Below, in pieces: positions 7,876 through 16,188 of a stretch of DNA of 64,000 nt. The notes beneath the pieces were generated by a model. The model did no database searches and had not been told where the DNA came from. It saw only the letters and a list, made by a program, of their open reading frames with translations. Both the position numbers and the translations under genes were made by a program. Origin of the DNA: JABDGR01 sp964561455 (lineage in GTDB: Bacteria > Verrucomicrobiota > Verrucomicrobiia > Opitutales > JABDGR01); contig CAZLPS010000001.1 of assembly GCA_964561455.1 (NCBI GenBank), positions 1-64,000 of the forward strand, given 5' to 3'. Every line of letters starts with the position of its first letter. Positions within the stretch are counted from its first letter, which is position 1.

Positions 7876-8016
7876 ATGTCCTCGGCCCACAAAAACCTCT
7901 TGCAACAGCGCTTGGCTGACTATTATTCCGGGAAAACTAAAACGATTTCCCATGCGGAACTAATGTGCCGAGTGCGTGGTCAAACGAAGGGAGCGAAATC
8001 ATGCCTGAAGAAGTAA
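7876..8016 (+). CDS. Possible small protein overlapping the next gene
   Basis: A 46-codon frame (MSSAHKNLLQQRLADYYSGK at the start) that overlaps the following gene by 16 bases in another frame. The amphipathic N-terminus and reasonable codon use suggest a real peptide, but nothing confirms it. It could equally be the leader of the next gene. I do not recognise it. Confidence 0.25.
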   Translation: MSSAHKNLLQQRLADYYSGKTKTISHAELMCRVRGQTKGAKSCLKK

Positions 8017-8288
8017 CCGAACTGGTGCGACAGCAGGCGCGCAAATACTTTTCGCCGGAAGACGCGGCGTTGGTGCTGGACGAATTCGAGCCTACGGGTT
8101 TGCCGCTGATCAATAATAACGGAGAGCGCGTACACTTGGCTGTCCTCTATTTGTCGAAGGGAAGGCTGGCCTTGTTTGATGAGACATGGAGCCTCGCCAA
8201 AATTGACTGGCGCGACACCTTGGTCGCAGCGGGCTTGGCCAACGAAGACTGGCCTGAAGTTTTGCGGCAAAGTGTAATTCGTCCGTAA
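8001..8288 (+). CDS. Conserved-looking protein of unknown function
   Basis: A 95-residue, mostly helical, acidic protein. The N-terminus (TELVRQQARKYFSPEDAALVLDEF) is helical; the middle has a short beta pair (VHLAVLYLSKGRLALFDETW) and the end WRDTLVAAGLANEDWPEVL. Small proteins of this kind occur in related bacteria as far as I recall, without known role. Start ATG at 8001 has a GGGAG stretch about 9 bases upstream, fitting translation initiation. Confidence 0.6.
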   Translation: MPEEVTELVRQQARKYFSPEDAALVLDEFEPTGLPLINNNGERVHLAVLYLSKGRLALFDETWSLAKIDWRDTLVAAGLANEDWPEVLRQSVIRP

Positions 8289-8298
8289 GTGTCTTAGC

Positions 8299-8341
8299 CT
8301 TAAGCGTTGAGCGTTGAACATTAAGCGTTGAGCGTTTAACG
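8299..8341. repeat. Word repeat F upstream of the FAD oxidoreductase gene
   Basis: Near-tandem words TTAAGCGTTGAGCGTTGAAC and TTAAGCGTTGAGCGTTTAAC, 22 bases apart, in the gap between the small gene at 8001 and the oxidoreductase gene. This word family is seen only here in the window. Confidence 0.65.
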
Positions 8342-8390
8342 TCCGCCCTCCGAACTCCCCTCTCCGCGCTCCCTGCGCCCCGCTAACTCC

Positions 8391-9845
8391 ATGGCCACGC
8401 CTGCCGATACTCATTTCGACGCCGTCATCATCGGCGCGGGCATGTCTGGCCTCGCCGCCGGCATCCGGTTGGCCTTGTTTGAGAAGAAGGTGGTCATTCT
8501 CGAGCGTCACAACGCCGCCGGCGGGCTGAACAGTTTTTACTTTAAGGACGGACGCAAGCACGACGTTGGCCTTCACGCGATGACCAATTTTGTTCCGCCC
8601 GGCCCCCGCGCCAAGGGCGCGCCGCTGACCAAGCTTTTTCGCCAGTTGCGCCTGACACGCGAGGACTTTGACCTCGCGGAGCAAAACGGCTCGCGCATCG
8701 CCTGGCCGGGCGAGAGCCTGCGGTTTACGAATGATTTTGCGGTGCTCGAAAGCGAGGTCGCCCGGGCCTTTCCGCAGGAGATTGATGGCTTTCGCCGGCT
8801 CGATGCCGCCATTCGAGCGTCCGCAGCCGAGTCGCTGGCCCTCGATGCCGTGCCGCGGTCGGCCCGGGCCGTGGTGGGCGAATTCCTCCACAACCCGGTG
8901 CTCGTGGACATGCTGCTGCTCCCCCTGATGTATTACGGCAGCGCGCAGGAGCACGACATGGAGTGGCCGCAGTTCTGCATTATGTGGCAGGCGTTGTACC
9001 GCGAGGGCTTCGCGCGGCCCTTCGAGGGCGTGCGCAAAATCATCCACGCGCTCACGAACAAATACCGCGAGCTCGGCGGCAAACGGGTCATGAAATGCGG
9101 CGTGAAACAACTGCTCGTTCGCGATGGCCGCGTGCATGAAATCGTCCTCGACGACGGCCGCACGCTCACCGCCGACAAAATCATTTCCAGCGCCGGGCTG
9201 GTCGAAACGCTGCGACTGTGCGACGACCAGTTGCCGGAGGTGGAGGCAAAAGCCATTGGGCGCCTGTCCTTTGTCGAGACGATTACGATGCTCGACCAGC
9301 AACCGCGCGCACTGGGCTGGGACGATACCATCATATTCTTTAACGACGCCGAGCGGCTGCACTATCTGCGCCCGCCGGAATTGGTGGACCCGCGCAGCGG
9401 GGTTATTTGCTGTCCGAACAATTACCAGTATTCTGGTGGACGCCAGTTGTCGGAGGGCATTTTACGGGTTACGGCCCAGGCGAATTTCGACCGGTGGATG
9501 GCGCTGGTGCCTGATGCCATGGCCTATGCGGCAGAGAAGAAAGAGTGGTTCGCGCGGCTCCAGGCGGAAGCGTTGAAATTCCTTCCCGGACACCACACCC
9601 TCCCTGGGCTGGAAAAGCATACTCTGGCGACCGACATGTTCACCCCGCGGACGGTGCAGCATTTTACCGGGCATTTGGCCGGGGCGATTTATGGCTCCTC
9701 GCGCAAGGTCCGCGATGGCCGCACGCATTTGAGCAATTTATTCCTTTGCGGTACGGATCAGGGATTTCTGGGGATCACGGGCGCGATGCTCAGTGGCATT
9801 ACGATGGCGAATGTGCATGTGCTGGGGGCGGGCGGTCGGGATTAG
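8391..9845 (+). CDS. Phytoene-desaturase-like FAD-dependent oxidoreductase
   Basis: A 484-residue flavoprotein of the phytoene dehydrogenase/NAD(P)-FAD amine-oxidase-like superfamily. The N-terminal Rossmann motif is FDAVIIGAGMSGLAAGIRLA (about residues 9-28), followed by the glutamate of the second strand in VVILERHNAAGG. KIISSAGLVETL lies mid-protein. The C-terminal FAD-binding motif appears as NLFLCGTDQGFLGITGAMLSG. Members act on carotenoids, retinoids or polyprenyl lipids; the substrate here is unknown. No carotenoid genes flank it. The long frame on the opposite strand is a codon-bias shadow. Confidence 0.85.
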   Translation: MATPADTHFDAVIIGAGMSGLAAGIRLALFEKKVVILERHNAAGGLNSFYFKDGRKHDVGLHAMTNFVPPGPRAKGAPLTKLFRQLRLTREDFDLAEQNGSRIAWPGESLRFTNDFAVLESEVARAFPQEIDGFRRLDAAIRASAAESLALDAVPRSARAVVGEFLHNPVLVDMLLLPLMYYGSAQEHDMEWPQFCIMWQALYREGFARPFEGVRKIIHALTNKYRELGGKRVMKCGVKQLLVRDGRVHEIVLDDGRTLTADKIISSAGLVETLRLCDDQLPEVEAKAIGRLSFVETITMLDQQPRALGWDDTIIFFNDAERLHYLRPPELVDPRSGVICCPNNYQYSGGRQLSEGILRVTAQANFDRWMALVPDAMAYAAEKKEWFARLQAEALKFLPGHHTLPGLEKHTLATDMFTPRTVQHFTGHLAGAIYGSSRKVRDGRTHLSNLFLCGTDQGFLGITGAMLSGITMANVHVLGAGGRD

Positions 9846-9928
9846 CGCCGGTTTAAATATATTGCGGGCGATTTGCGGATGCCGCTGAGATGGAGCGGAG
9901 TGCTACAGCAGCGGACTGGAATTTTCTC

Positions 9929-9985
9929 GCGCGAAGCCGCGAAGTCGCGAAGCGCTACTGTTCCGCCTCCTCGCGGCTTCGCGTG
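9929..9985. repeat. Word repeat G, facing arms, at a convergent junction
   Basis: GCGCGAAGCCGCGAAGTCGC at about 9930 faces CTCGCGGCTTCGCGTGA at about 9970. The arms can form a stable GC-rich hairpin between the convergent oxidoreductase and SIS-protein genes, so a terminator role is plausible. Related words occur at 48389 and 49966. Confidence 0.65.
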
Positions 9986-10069
9986 AATCCTCGGTGACCT
10001 GTTTTAGTTGCATAAGTGCTCCGTCGCGCCCCAACCAATCGAATGGGTTGCGGAATTCCTAAATCCGCT

Positions 10070-11635
10070 CTAGTTGGCCTGAGTCCGTTTCAAAATTTCC
10101 AGCACTCGGAGTACCGCCGGCTCATCCGGTCCCAGGGTGGGGCGGAGGGCGAAGAGGGCGCGGACCACTTTTTCGTAGGCAATTTCCTTGCCGGTTTCCG
10201 CCTTGTATAGATGCCGCGCGTACCGCACCGCGCGATCAATGAGCTTTAAATTACTGGCCCGCACATACGTCATCAGATTTCCGCGGCAGCGTCCGAGGCG
10301 GGCCATTACGGCAGTCGAGTGGGCGTTCAACAGCATTTTCAAATGCAAGTGTGCAAAAAGAATTCCCCCTGGTGGAATCGGAAAGGATAATTCGGAGGCA
10401 CTGATGGAATCTTTGGTTTGAAAGCGCAGATAGTCCTCGTCAATTTCGACGTCCACCGTATACGAATCATGCTGCTTTGTTCTTGTCGTTCGGTTGACAA
10501 TTACCTGGTCGGAAAAATCGTAACCTTGGAGCCATGCGCGAGAAGTCAGTTTTTCCAGGCCCGGCCATTCGAGTGTGCGGGGCTCACGCAGTAATAATGC
10601 CCGCCAGGCCGCTGCGGAGTTGTAAGTGCCTGGAAGTTGAAGATAGGTGAGACTGGCCGGCTGTTCCTGGGCAAAAGTATTCTCAAAGGCTGCCAGGCTG
10701 AAAGTCGGTGACCGCTCGGTGGTATCGGTCATGGTGGTCAGGCCGGTGGTCCGGGTGCGGTAGAGCGTGTATTCCCCATTTTGGTATACTTTTGCTTCGT
10801 CGTTGGTCAGCCCGACAAGGGCCCCATAATGACTACGGTCGTCGTCGTTGAGGAAATGCCGAAAAGCTCCGATCGCCGGCGAAATCCTCTCCGGCTCATG
10901 ATGGTATTCGAGTGCGAGACCGACGGCCGCGAGCAACACCGTGCTCGCCTGCATCCGCGTGCTGCCCGCCAACGCCATTGGCCCGACATGAAGGTTGAGC
11001 TTCTTGATCCGCAGGTCGTCCAGCACGCGGCGCGACCGCTCGACCGCGGCCCGCAGTTGCTCATCCGGATTGCAATAGAGGAACCATGGCGCGTTGGGCG
11101 AAACTGCCGCCGCGCGCTCGACGGCGCCGATGACCCAGGGTGTCTCGCCACCCTCTGTAGAGGCGATAAGCAGGTCGCCTTCGGCAAAACCCAGTTCATC
11201 CAATTGCCGCGCGCCGTATTCCGGGAAATCCTCGAAATTCTCGATGGACCTAATCAACGCTGCGTCCCCGCCGGCCATGAAGCCAATGACGCGCTCCGCC
11301 AATTCCAGCGGCAACATTCCTGCCCGCCCCAGCCATTCCGCCGCCAGCGACAACCTGCCCGTCGCGCCACAGCCACAGAGGAACACGCGTTTGCCGGCAG
11401 CGAAGGTCTTATTTACGGCCCCTGCCAATTCAACCACGCCCCCGGCTTTCGCCTGAAACCGCTCCAACGCCGCCACATCCACCGCCTGCAACGCCCGCAA
11501 CGCTGCGGGCAAATCGTTCTGCGCCTGTTCGGACAGATTTGCCGTCAGCGGATGAAAGGCCTCGGTGTCAAGCACGCCGAGCTGGTATTGCGCGGCCAGC
11601 GCAAGAAATTCATCGGCGGTGTCGGCGGTGGGCAT
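10070..11635 (-). CDS. Long MurQ/GCKR-like sugar-phosphate SIS protein
   Basis: A 521-residue protein of the N-acetylmuramic-acid-6-phosphate etherase/glucokinase-regulator branch. The first SIS domain has AAGKRVFLCGCGATGRLSLA (about residues 77-96), then LIASTEGGETPWVIGAVERA and CNPDEQL. The sequence ALAGSTRMQASTVLLAAVGL matches the helix with the substrate-binding T-R-M of MurQ. A second region at about 300-500 makes it far longer than the approximately 300-residue MurQ. The catalytic glutamate pair of MurQ is not clearly seen, so it may be a regulator or a different lyase. A polyphosphate-glucokinase-like gene lies at 22243 but is not adjacent. Confidence 0.72.
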   Translation of the reverse strand: MPTADTADEFLALAAQYQLGVLDTEAFHPLTANLSEQAQNDLPAALRALQAVDVAALERFQAKAGGVVELAGAVNKTFAAGKRVFLCGCGATGRLSLAAEWLGRAGMLPLELAERVIGFMAGGDAALIRSIENFEDFPEYGARQLDELGFAEGDLLIASTEGGETPWVIGAVERAAAVSPNAPWFLYCNPDEQLRAAVERSRRVLDDLRIKKLNLHVGPMALAGSTRMQASTVLLAAVGLALEYHHEPERISPAIGAFRHFLNDDDRSHYGALVGLTNDEAKVYQNGEYTLYRTRTTGLTTMTDTTERSPTFSLAAFENTFAQEQPASLTYLQLPGTYNSAAAWRALLLREPRTLEWPGLEKLTSRAWLQGYDFSDQVIVNRTTRTKQHDSYTVDVEIDEDYLRFQTKDSISASELSFPIPPGGILFAHLHLKMLLNAHSTAVMARLGRCRGNLMTYVRASNLKLIDRAVRYARHLYKAETGKEIAYEKVVRALFALRPTLGPDEPAVLRVLEILKRTQAN

Positions 11636-11646
11636 GGAAAAAGGCA

Positions 11647-11671
11647 GAATTAAGAATTAAGAATTAAGAAA
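11647..11671. repeat. Word repeat B (single arm)
   Basis: Three tandem copies of GAATTAA words (GAATTAAGAATTAAGAATTA) upstream of the minus-strand SIS gene and the plus-strand glycosylase gene, that is, inside a divergent promoter region. Confidence 0.7.
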
Positions 11672-11770
11672 ATGGAACACAATGCCAAGAAAGTATCGTT
11701 TGGGGGTCAATCGGGTAACGAAATCAATTGGCCAAAGCTTTCGTTTGACTCGTCATGCACTGGACAGGGA

Positions 11771-11785
11771 TGGTATAATCAAAAC
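11771..11785 (+). promoter_or_regulatory. Extended -10, leaderless-type promoter of the uracil-DNA glycosylase gene
   Basis: TGGTATAAT at 11771-11779 is a consensus extended -10 (TGn plus a perfect TATAAT). Six bases separate it from the ATG at 11786. Transcription would begin at or next to the start codon, leaving no ribosome binding site. It also decides the start of the gene. A TTGACT at 11745 is too far away (23 bases) to act as the -35. Confidence 0.62.
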
Positions 11786-12508
11786 ATGGACATCGCCCAG
11801 GAACTGGTTGAGGCCGCGCAGGAACTCGCCGAACGGACTTCCAAGTTGAAGTTCGCGCCGCCCGTGGCCTACGTCTATCGCCCGCTCGAATACGCTTGGC
11901 GCGCCCATGAGGCCTATTTGCGCCGCCACGGCAATGGCGAAAAAAAGGTCGTATTCCTGGGTATGAATCCGGGCCCCTTCGGCATGGCGCAGACCGGCGT
12001 TCCCTTCGGCGAGGTCAAAGCCGTGCGGGACTGGGTGGGGGTTTGTACACCGGTGGACCATCCCGTGCGTGAGCATCCCAAGCGGCCGGTGCTGGGCTTT
12101 AATTGTAAACGCTCGGAGGTCAGCGGCAAGCGGCTTTGGGGTCTGTTCGCCCAGCGGTTTGGCACGGCGGAGAACTTTTTTAAGGACCATTTCGTGGTTA
12201 ATTACTGCCCATTGCTGTTCCTGAGCGAAACCGGCAGCAATCTCACCCCCGACAAATTCAAGGGCGAGTCCGCCGAGGCGCTCTTTGCCGCCTGCGACAC
12301 CCATTTGCGGCGGGTGGTGGCGGACATGCGCGCGACCTGGGTGGTCGGGATCGGGGCCTTTGCCGAGGAACGTGCGCGCCAGGCGCTGCTGGGGCACGGC
12401 GTGGCCATCGCGCGCATTCCCCATCCCAGCCCGGCCAATCCGCAGGCGAATAAAGACTGGCCCGGCGCGGCGACGAAGGCCATGGTCAAGCAAGGCGTGT
12501 GGGAATGA
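11786..12508 (+). CDS. SMUG1-type uracil-DNA glycosylase
   Basis: A 240-residue base-excision repair enzyme that removes uracil (and often 5-hydroxymethyluracil) from DNA. The signature GMNPGPFGMAQTGVPFG at about residues 59-75 and IPHPSPANPQANKDW near the C-terminus are those of the SMUG1 family; the N in MNPG is the key water-positioning residue. NYCPLLFL lies between. An upstream in-frame ATG at 11672 is rejected because a near-perfect promoter sits between it and 11786. SMUG1-like enzymes are common in animals and patchy in bacteria. Confidence 0.9.
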   Translation: MDIAQELVEAAQELAERTSKLKFAPPVAYVYRPLEYAWRAHEAYLRRHGNGEKKVVFLGMNPGPFGMAQTGVPFGEVKAVRDWVGVCTPVDHPVREHPKRPVLGFNCKRSEVSGKRLWGLFAQRFGTAENFFKDHFVVNYCPLLFLSETGSNLTPDKFKGESAEALFAACDTHLRRVVADMRATWVVGIGAFAEERARQALLGHGVAIARIPHPSPANPQANKDWPGAATKAMVKQGVWE

Positions 12509-12529
12509 GGTTTTCGAAAGGGCATCGTA

Positions 12530-12718
12530 ATGAGAACATTTAAGATCAATTTGCTCGATGGAATTCTGATTATTGCTCTTTTGGCTCTTGTCGGAGTAAT
12601 AGTGTTTGAATACCACAGGGATGGATTCGTGGATAATTTGGGGCCTGCTCTTGTCGCAGGAGTGGCGGGTGTTTTGGGCTATCTCCAATATCGGAAGGGG
12701 TATTCAAAGAAGCCTTAA
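12530..12718 (+). CDS. Small two-segment membrane protein
   Basis: 62 residues: a short basic start, a hydrophobic helix (GILIIALLALVGVIVFEY), a loop, a second glycine-rich helix (LGPALVAGVAGVLGYLQY) and a Lys-rich tail (RKGYSKKP). No family recognised. It starts 21 bases after the glycosylase gene and may be co-transcribed. The positive tail suggests the C-terminus is cytoplasmic. Confidence 0.5.
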   Translation: MRTFKINLLDGILIIALLALVGVIVFEYHRDGFVDNLGPALVAGVAGVLGYLQYRKGYSKKP

Positions 12719-12758
12719 TAGTGACATTTCGGAATTATTTGGATACACCCTTTAGTCC

Positions 12759-13697
12759 ATGCCCGCCAATTCCCAGCCCCCATTTTCCCAATATCGCGAA
12801 GGACTTGCGGTGGTATGGCGGAGCTTGTGGGTCAATATCGCGCTGGCTGCCATTAAGATGGGCGTGGGGTTGGTGGCGCGTTCGCAGGCGCTGGTGGCCG
12901 ACGGCCTGCACAGCCTCGCGGACTTGGCGGGCGACATCGCGGCGCTGCTGGGTTTGAAAATCGCCGAGAAGCCCGGCGACGAGGACCATCCCTATGGCCA
13001 TCACAAATTTGCCAGCCTGTCGTGCCTATTCGTCGCGGTGCTGCTGCTCGGTTTTTGCGCGCTGCTGATTTGGAACTCGGTGCATAATTTGCAGGAGCAT
13101 GGGGACGAAGTGCCCGGGGCGGCGGCCCTGTGGGTGGCGCTGGTGGCGATGGTGGTAAAGGAGTTTTTCTACCGCTATGCCTCCCGCGAGGCGCGACGAC
13201 TGAAATTGCGCGTACTCAACGCCAACGCGCTCGACCATCGCGCCGACGCCCTGGCCTCGCTGCTTGCGGTTGGTGCCATTGGCGCAGCCCGGCTTGGCGG
13301 GCCCTCGTGGGCGTTTATGGACAAGGTCACGGGCCTGCTGCTCGGCGGCTATCTGGCGGCGTTTGGCGTGAAGATTCTGTGGCAGTCGTGCGCCGACCTG
13401 CTCGACACGTCGCCCGGGGTGGAGATGATCAACGACCTGCGCGAGCACATTTTGGCGGTGCCGGGGGCGATGGCCTACCACCAATTCCGCACGCGGCGGG
13501 TGGGGGATTTGTTCGAGGTGGATTTGCACCTCCAGGTGGATCCGCAATTGACCGTCGAAGCCGGCCACGAGATCGCCAGCGAGGTCAAGAAGGCCATTCT
13601 GGAAAAACACCCCGAGGTGTTCGAAGTGCTCGTGCATCTCGAGCCGGCGTCGCCCGCGCACCTCAAAAATACCGGCGTGCACGACAGCAACGTTTGA
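12759..13697 (+). CDS. Cation diffusion facilitator (divalent metal efflux) transporter
   Basis: A 312-residue inner-membrane metal-proton antiporter of the CDF family. Metal-site motifs are visible in helix II (ALVADGLHSLADLAGD; D, H and D) and helix V (NALDHRADALAS). PYGHHKFASLS is the typical loop after helix II, and a C-terminal cytoplasmic domain of about 85 residues (RTRRVGDLFEVDLHLQVDP) ends at VLVHLEP. Likely substrates are zinc, iron or manganese; the sequence does not decide between them. It follows the small membrane gene by 40 bases. Confidence 0.9.
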   Translation: MPANSQPPFSQYREGLAVVWRSLWVNIALAAIKMGVGLVARSQALVADGLHSLADLAGDIAALLGLKIAEKPGDEDHPYGHHKFASLSCLFVAVLLLGFCALLIWNSVHNLQEHGDEVPGAAALWVALVAMVVKEFFYRYASREARRLKLRVLNANALDHRADALASLLAVGAIGAARLGGPSWAFMDKVTGLLLGGYLAAFGVKILWQSCADLLDTSPGVEMINDLREHILAVPGAMAYHQFRTRRVGDLFEVDLHLQVDPQLTVEAGHEIASEVKKAILEKHPEVFEVLVHLEPASPAHLKNTGVHDSNV

Positions 13698-13734
13698 TCT
13701 TGCCAGTGTAGGACGTAATGATACCTTGTCCGGA

Positions 13735-14352
13735 ATGGATTTTTTGCCAGTAAGGTTTTTGACCAAACAGTCCTCGCGCGATGTGGAGGTGGTCGCTGAT
13801 TTTGCCGGGCCCGGTGAACTGGAGACCGTTGGTCTGGCAATTAAGGGGACGGGTGAAATGAGCAAGGCGCAAAAGTCCGCCTGCGGAATCCTCAGGTGTT
13901 TGTTGTGGGAGGTTGACTATTACCGGAGGAACCAATCCTTGGCCCGAAATGAAATGGAGCTTTTGCGGCATCGGGCCAAGGGCATCTCGGAAATGGGCAC
14001 CGTTTTAGTGTTTAGGGTGGAGGGCAAGGTGGCAGGTGCGGCGATGATTCATTCCACTTGGAAAGGAAACGTCTATCTCGACTGGATGGCAACTCTTCCC
14101 GATTTTATGAAACCGGAACGAAAAATTATGCGACTGGGTTGGTTTATGTTGCAGGCGGTTTTGCAGATTGCGTGGCGACTCGGCGCGAATTTGGTATTCA
14201 TCGAATCCACCAAGGGTGCCGCCTAAAGCTATCAAGTCAGTTTAAACTTGCGGCAGGAATGCGATTTCATCCTTTTAGCCTGGAATCCGGCTCCTGCCAA
14301 TGCCTGGCAACCTGTTCCCCAAATCTACGATCTTGCCAATCGGACAGATTGA
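13735..14352 (+). pseudogene. Probable acetyltransferase gene interrupted by a stop codon
   Basis: The frame from ATG 13735 runs 163 codons to a TAA at 14224-14226 and then continues in the same frame for 41 codons to a TGA at 14350-14352. The part before the stop looks like a GNAT fold: TVLVFRVEGKVAGAAMIHST, then VYLDWMATLPDF and a long helix (LGWFMLQAVLQIAWRLGANL), ending IESTKGAA. GNAT proteins usually continue from ESTxGAA into SxYxxLGF and a last strand; here the sequence after the stop reads SYQVSLNLRQ and DFILLAW. This suggests a nonsense mutation. If the stop is real and tolerated, the product lacks the last helix and strand. Confidence 0.42.
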
Positions 14353-14632
14353 TCTTACTTTATGGTCATGTATGATTTCAATAAAGCGGGCGCTATTCTG
14401 CGGAAAACTGGAGTCCTTACGCTGAAGGACTTTGGTGGGAGCAAAGGTGGAGACGGTGACTTGTTTGCCGCGCGGTCCGGATGTCCCCCCACCTTCTTTA
14501 TGGATCGTAGCGCAAAAAAGACGGTCAAAGGTGCCCAAAAATTAAGCAAGAGGCGGTAACTTATGGATTCTTGTGCTCGCGACAGATTTTCCTTCTTGCG
14601 CTCCGGCGCGCACTGCGAAATCTTGGCTCCGT
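14353..14632. other. Stretch without a well-supported gene
   Basis: Only a 65-codon frame at 14362-14559 is present. It has Lys/Gly-rich content and no recognisable fold (starts MVMYDFNKAGAILRKTGVLT). It may be a small gene or chance. No hairpin or repeat was seen before purH. Confidence 0.3.
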
Positions 14633-16177
14633 ATGGAAAAACGCGCCCTGCTCTCCGTCAGTGATAAATCCGGCCTCGCCGACTTTGCCCGCGCCCTCGC
14701 GGCTCGCGGCTACCAGCTGCTCTCGACGGGCGGTACGGCCAAAACGCTGCGCGACGCCGGCTTGAAGGTCACCGACGTCAGCGAGTACACCGGCTTCCCC
14801 GAAATGATGGAGGGCCGCATCAAGACGCTTCACCCCAAGATCCACGGCGGCCTTCTGGCCCGGCGCGACCAGCCCGAGCACCTCGCCCAGGCAAAGCTCC
14901 ACAACATTGGCCTGATTGATTTGGTCGTGGTGAATCTTTACCCCTTCGAACAAACCGTCGCCAAGCCGCATTGCACCTTCGCCGAGGCCATCGAGAACAT
15001 TGACATTGGCGGGCCTTCCATGCTCCGCAGCGCGGCCAAAAACCACGCCTCGGTCACCGTCGTTTGTGACCCGGCGGATTACGCTCGCGTTCTGGCCGCC
15101 ATGGATGACGAGTCGAAGCTCACCGCGCTGCGCCGCGAACTCGCCCTCAAGGTCTTTCAACGCACGGGCGCTTACGACACCGCCATCGGCGCCTACCTTG
15201 CCCAACAGGCGGAAGGGCCGGACCTCAACGCCCTCGCCGGCTTTCCGGAAAAATACACGTTCACGCTCCCCAAGGCGCAAAACCTCCGCTATGGCGAAAA
15301 CCCGCATCAACGCGCCGCCCTCTACGGTTCGTTCAGCGACTGTTTCGAGCAACTTCAGGGAAAGGAGCTTTCGTATAATAATATTTTGGACATCACCTCG
15401 GCCGCCTACCTCATCGGCGAATTTGAAAAACCGACGGTCGCCATCCTAAAGCACACGAATCCCTGCGGTGTCGCCAGTGCCAAAAGTTTGCTGGAAGCGT
15501 GGGAGCAAGCCTACGCCACCGACCGCCAGGCGCCTTTCGGCGGCATCATTGTCGTCAACCAGACCGTGGATGAACCTTTGGCCAAAGCCATCGCGGAAAT
15601 CTTCAGCGAGGTGATTATCGCGCCAGGGTTCGATGACGCCGCCCGCGCCGTGTTTGCGAAAAAGAAGAATCTGCGCCTGATGATTGCCAAGGCGAATTTG
15701 CGGGCCGACATGCTGCTGGAACTGCGGAGCGTCATCGGCGGAGTGCTGGTGCAGGATCGCGACCACAAGCCGATCAGCCCGTCTGCCTGGAAAGTCGTGA
15801 CGAAGCGCGCCCCAACCGAGGCCGAATGGGATGCGCTCAAATTTGGCTGGCGCGTGGTCCGCCATGTGAAGTCCAACGCCATTGTGTATGCCGCAGCGGA
15901 ACGCACGCTGGGCGTCGGCGCGGGGCAGATGTCGCGGGTGGATTCCTCCAAAATCGCGGTCTGGAAGGCCGGCGAAGCGGGCTTGTCTTTGAAGGGCTCG
16001 ATTGTCGCCTCGGATGCCTTTTTCCCGTTCCCCGATGGGTTGATCGCCGCCGCCCAAGCCGGCGCCACGGCTGCCGTGCAACCCGGCGGCTCCGTGCGGG
16101 ACCCCGATGTCATCGCCGCGGCCGACGCTCATAATCTCGCCATGGTTTTCACTGGCGTCAGGCATTTTAAGCACTAA
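14633..16177 (+). CDS. purH: Bifunctional AICAR transformylase/IMP cyclohydrolase
   Basis: Catalyses the last two steps of IMP synthesis: formyl transfer to AICAR, then ring closure. The 514 residues match the family. The N-terminal MGS-like cyclohydrolase domain shows ALLSVSDKSGLADFARAL, STGGTAKTLRDAG, EGRIKTLHPKIHGGLLARR and IENIDIGGPSMLRSAAKNH. The transformylase domain has LRYGENPHQRAALYG, the motif TNPCGVASA (with the catalytic-type lysine-histidine in AILKHTNPCG), and SDAFFPFPDGL near the end. The start at 14633 gives the standard N-terminus; upstream in-frame codons are junk. It stands alone. Confidence 0.97.
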   Translation: MEKRALLSVSDKSGLADFARALAARGYQLLSTGGTAKTLRDAGLKVTDVSEYTGFPEMMEGRIKTLHPKIHGGLLARRDQPEHLAQAKLHNIGLIDLVVVNLYPFEQTVAKPHCTFAEAIENIDIGGPSMLRSAAKNHASVTVVCDPADYARVLAAMDDESKLTALRRELALKVFQRTGAYDTAIGAYLAQQAEGPDLNALAGFPEKYTFTLPKAQNLRYGENPHQRAALYGSFSDCFEQLQGKELSYNNILDITSAAYLIGEFEKPTVAILKHTNPCGVASAKSLLEAWEQAYATDRQAPFGGIIVVNQTVDEPLAKAIAEIFSEVIIAPGFDDAARAVFAKKKNLRLMIAKANLRADMLLELRSVIGGVLVQDRDHKPISPSAWKVVTKRAPTEAEWDALKFGWRVVRHVKSNAIVYAAAERTLGVGAGQMSRVDSSKIAVWKAGEAGLSLKGSIVASDAFFPFPDGLIAAAQAGATAAVQPGGSVRDPDVIAAADAHNLAMVFTGVRHFKH

Positions 16178-16188
16178 AATCCCCGGGT

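Noticed and set aside
7980..9362. Long open frame (460 codons) on the minus strand opposite the FAD oxidoreductase gene
   Set aside because: It is rich in Arg, His and Gly without a fold, and mirrors the codon bias of the well-supported plus-strand gene. High GC makes such antisense frames common.
11745..11779. TTGACT at 11745 as the -35 of the uracil-DNA glycosylase promoter
   Set aside because: The spacer to the perfect TATAAT would be 23 bases, too long; the extended -10 explains the promoter better.
16175..16188. TAAAAT 8 bases before the esterase-GH16 start as another leaderless promoter
   Set aside because: No -35-like box at 15-19 bases, and the hexamer is the purH stop region, so it was not counted.
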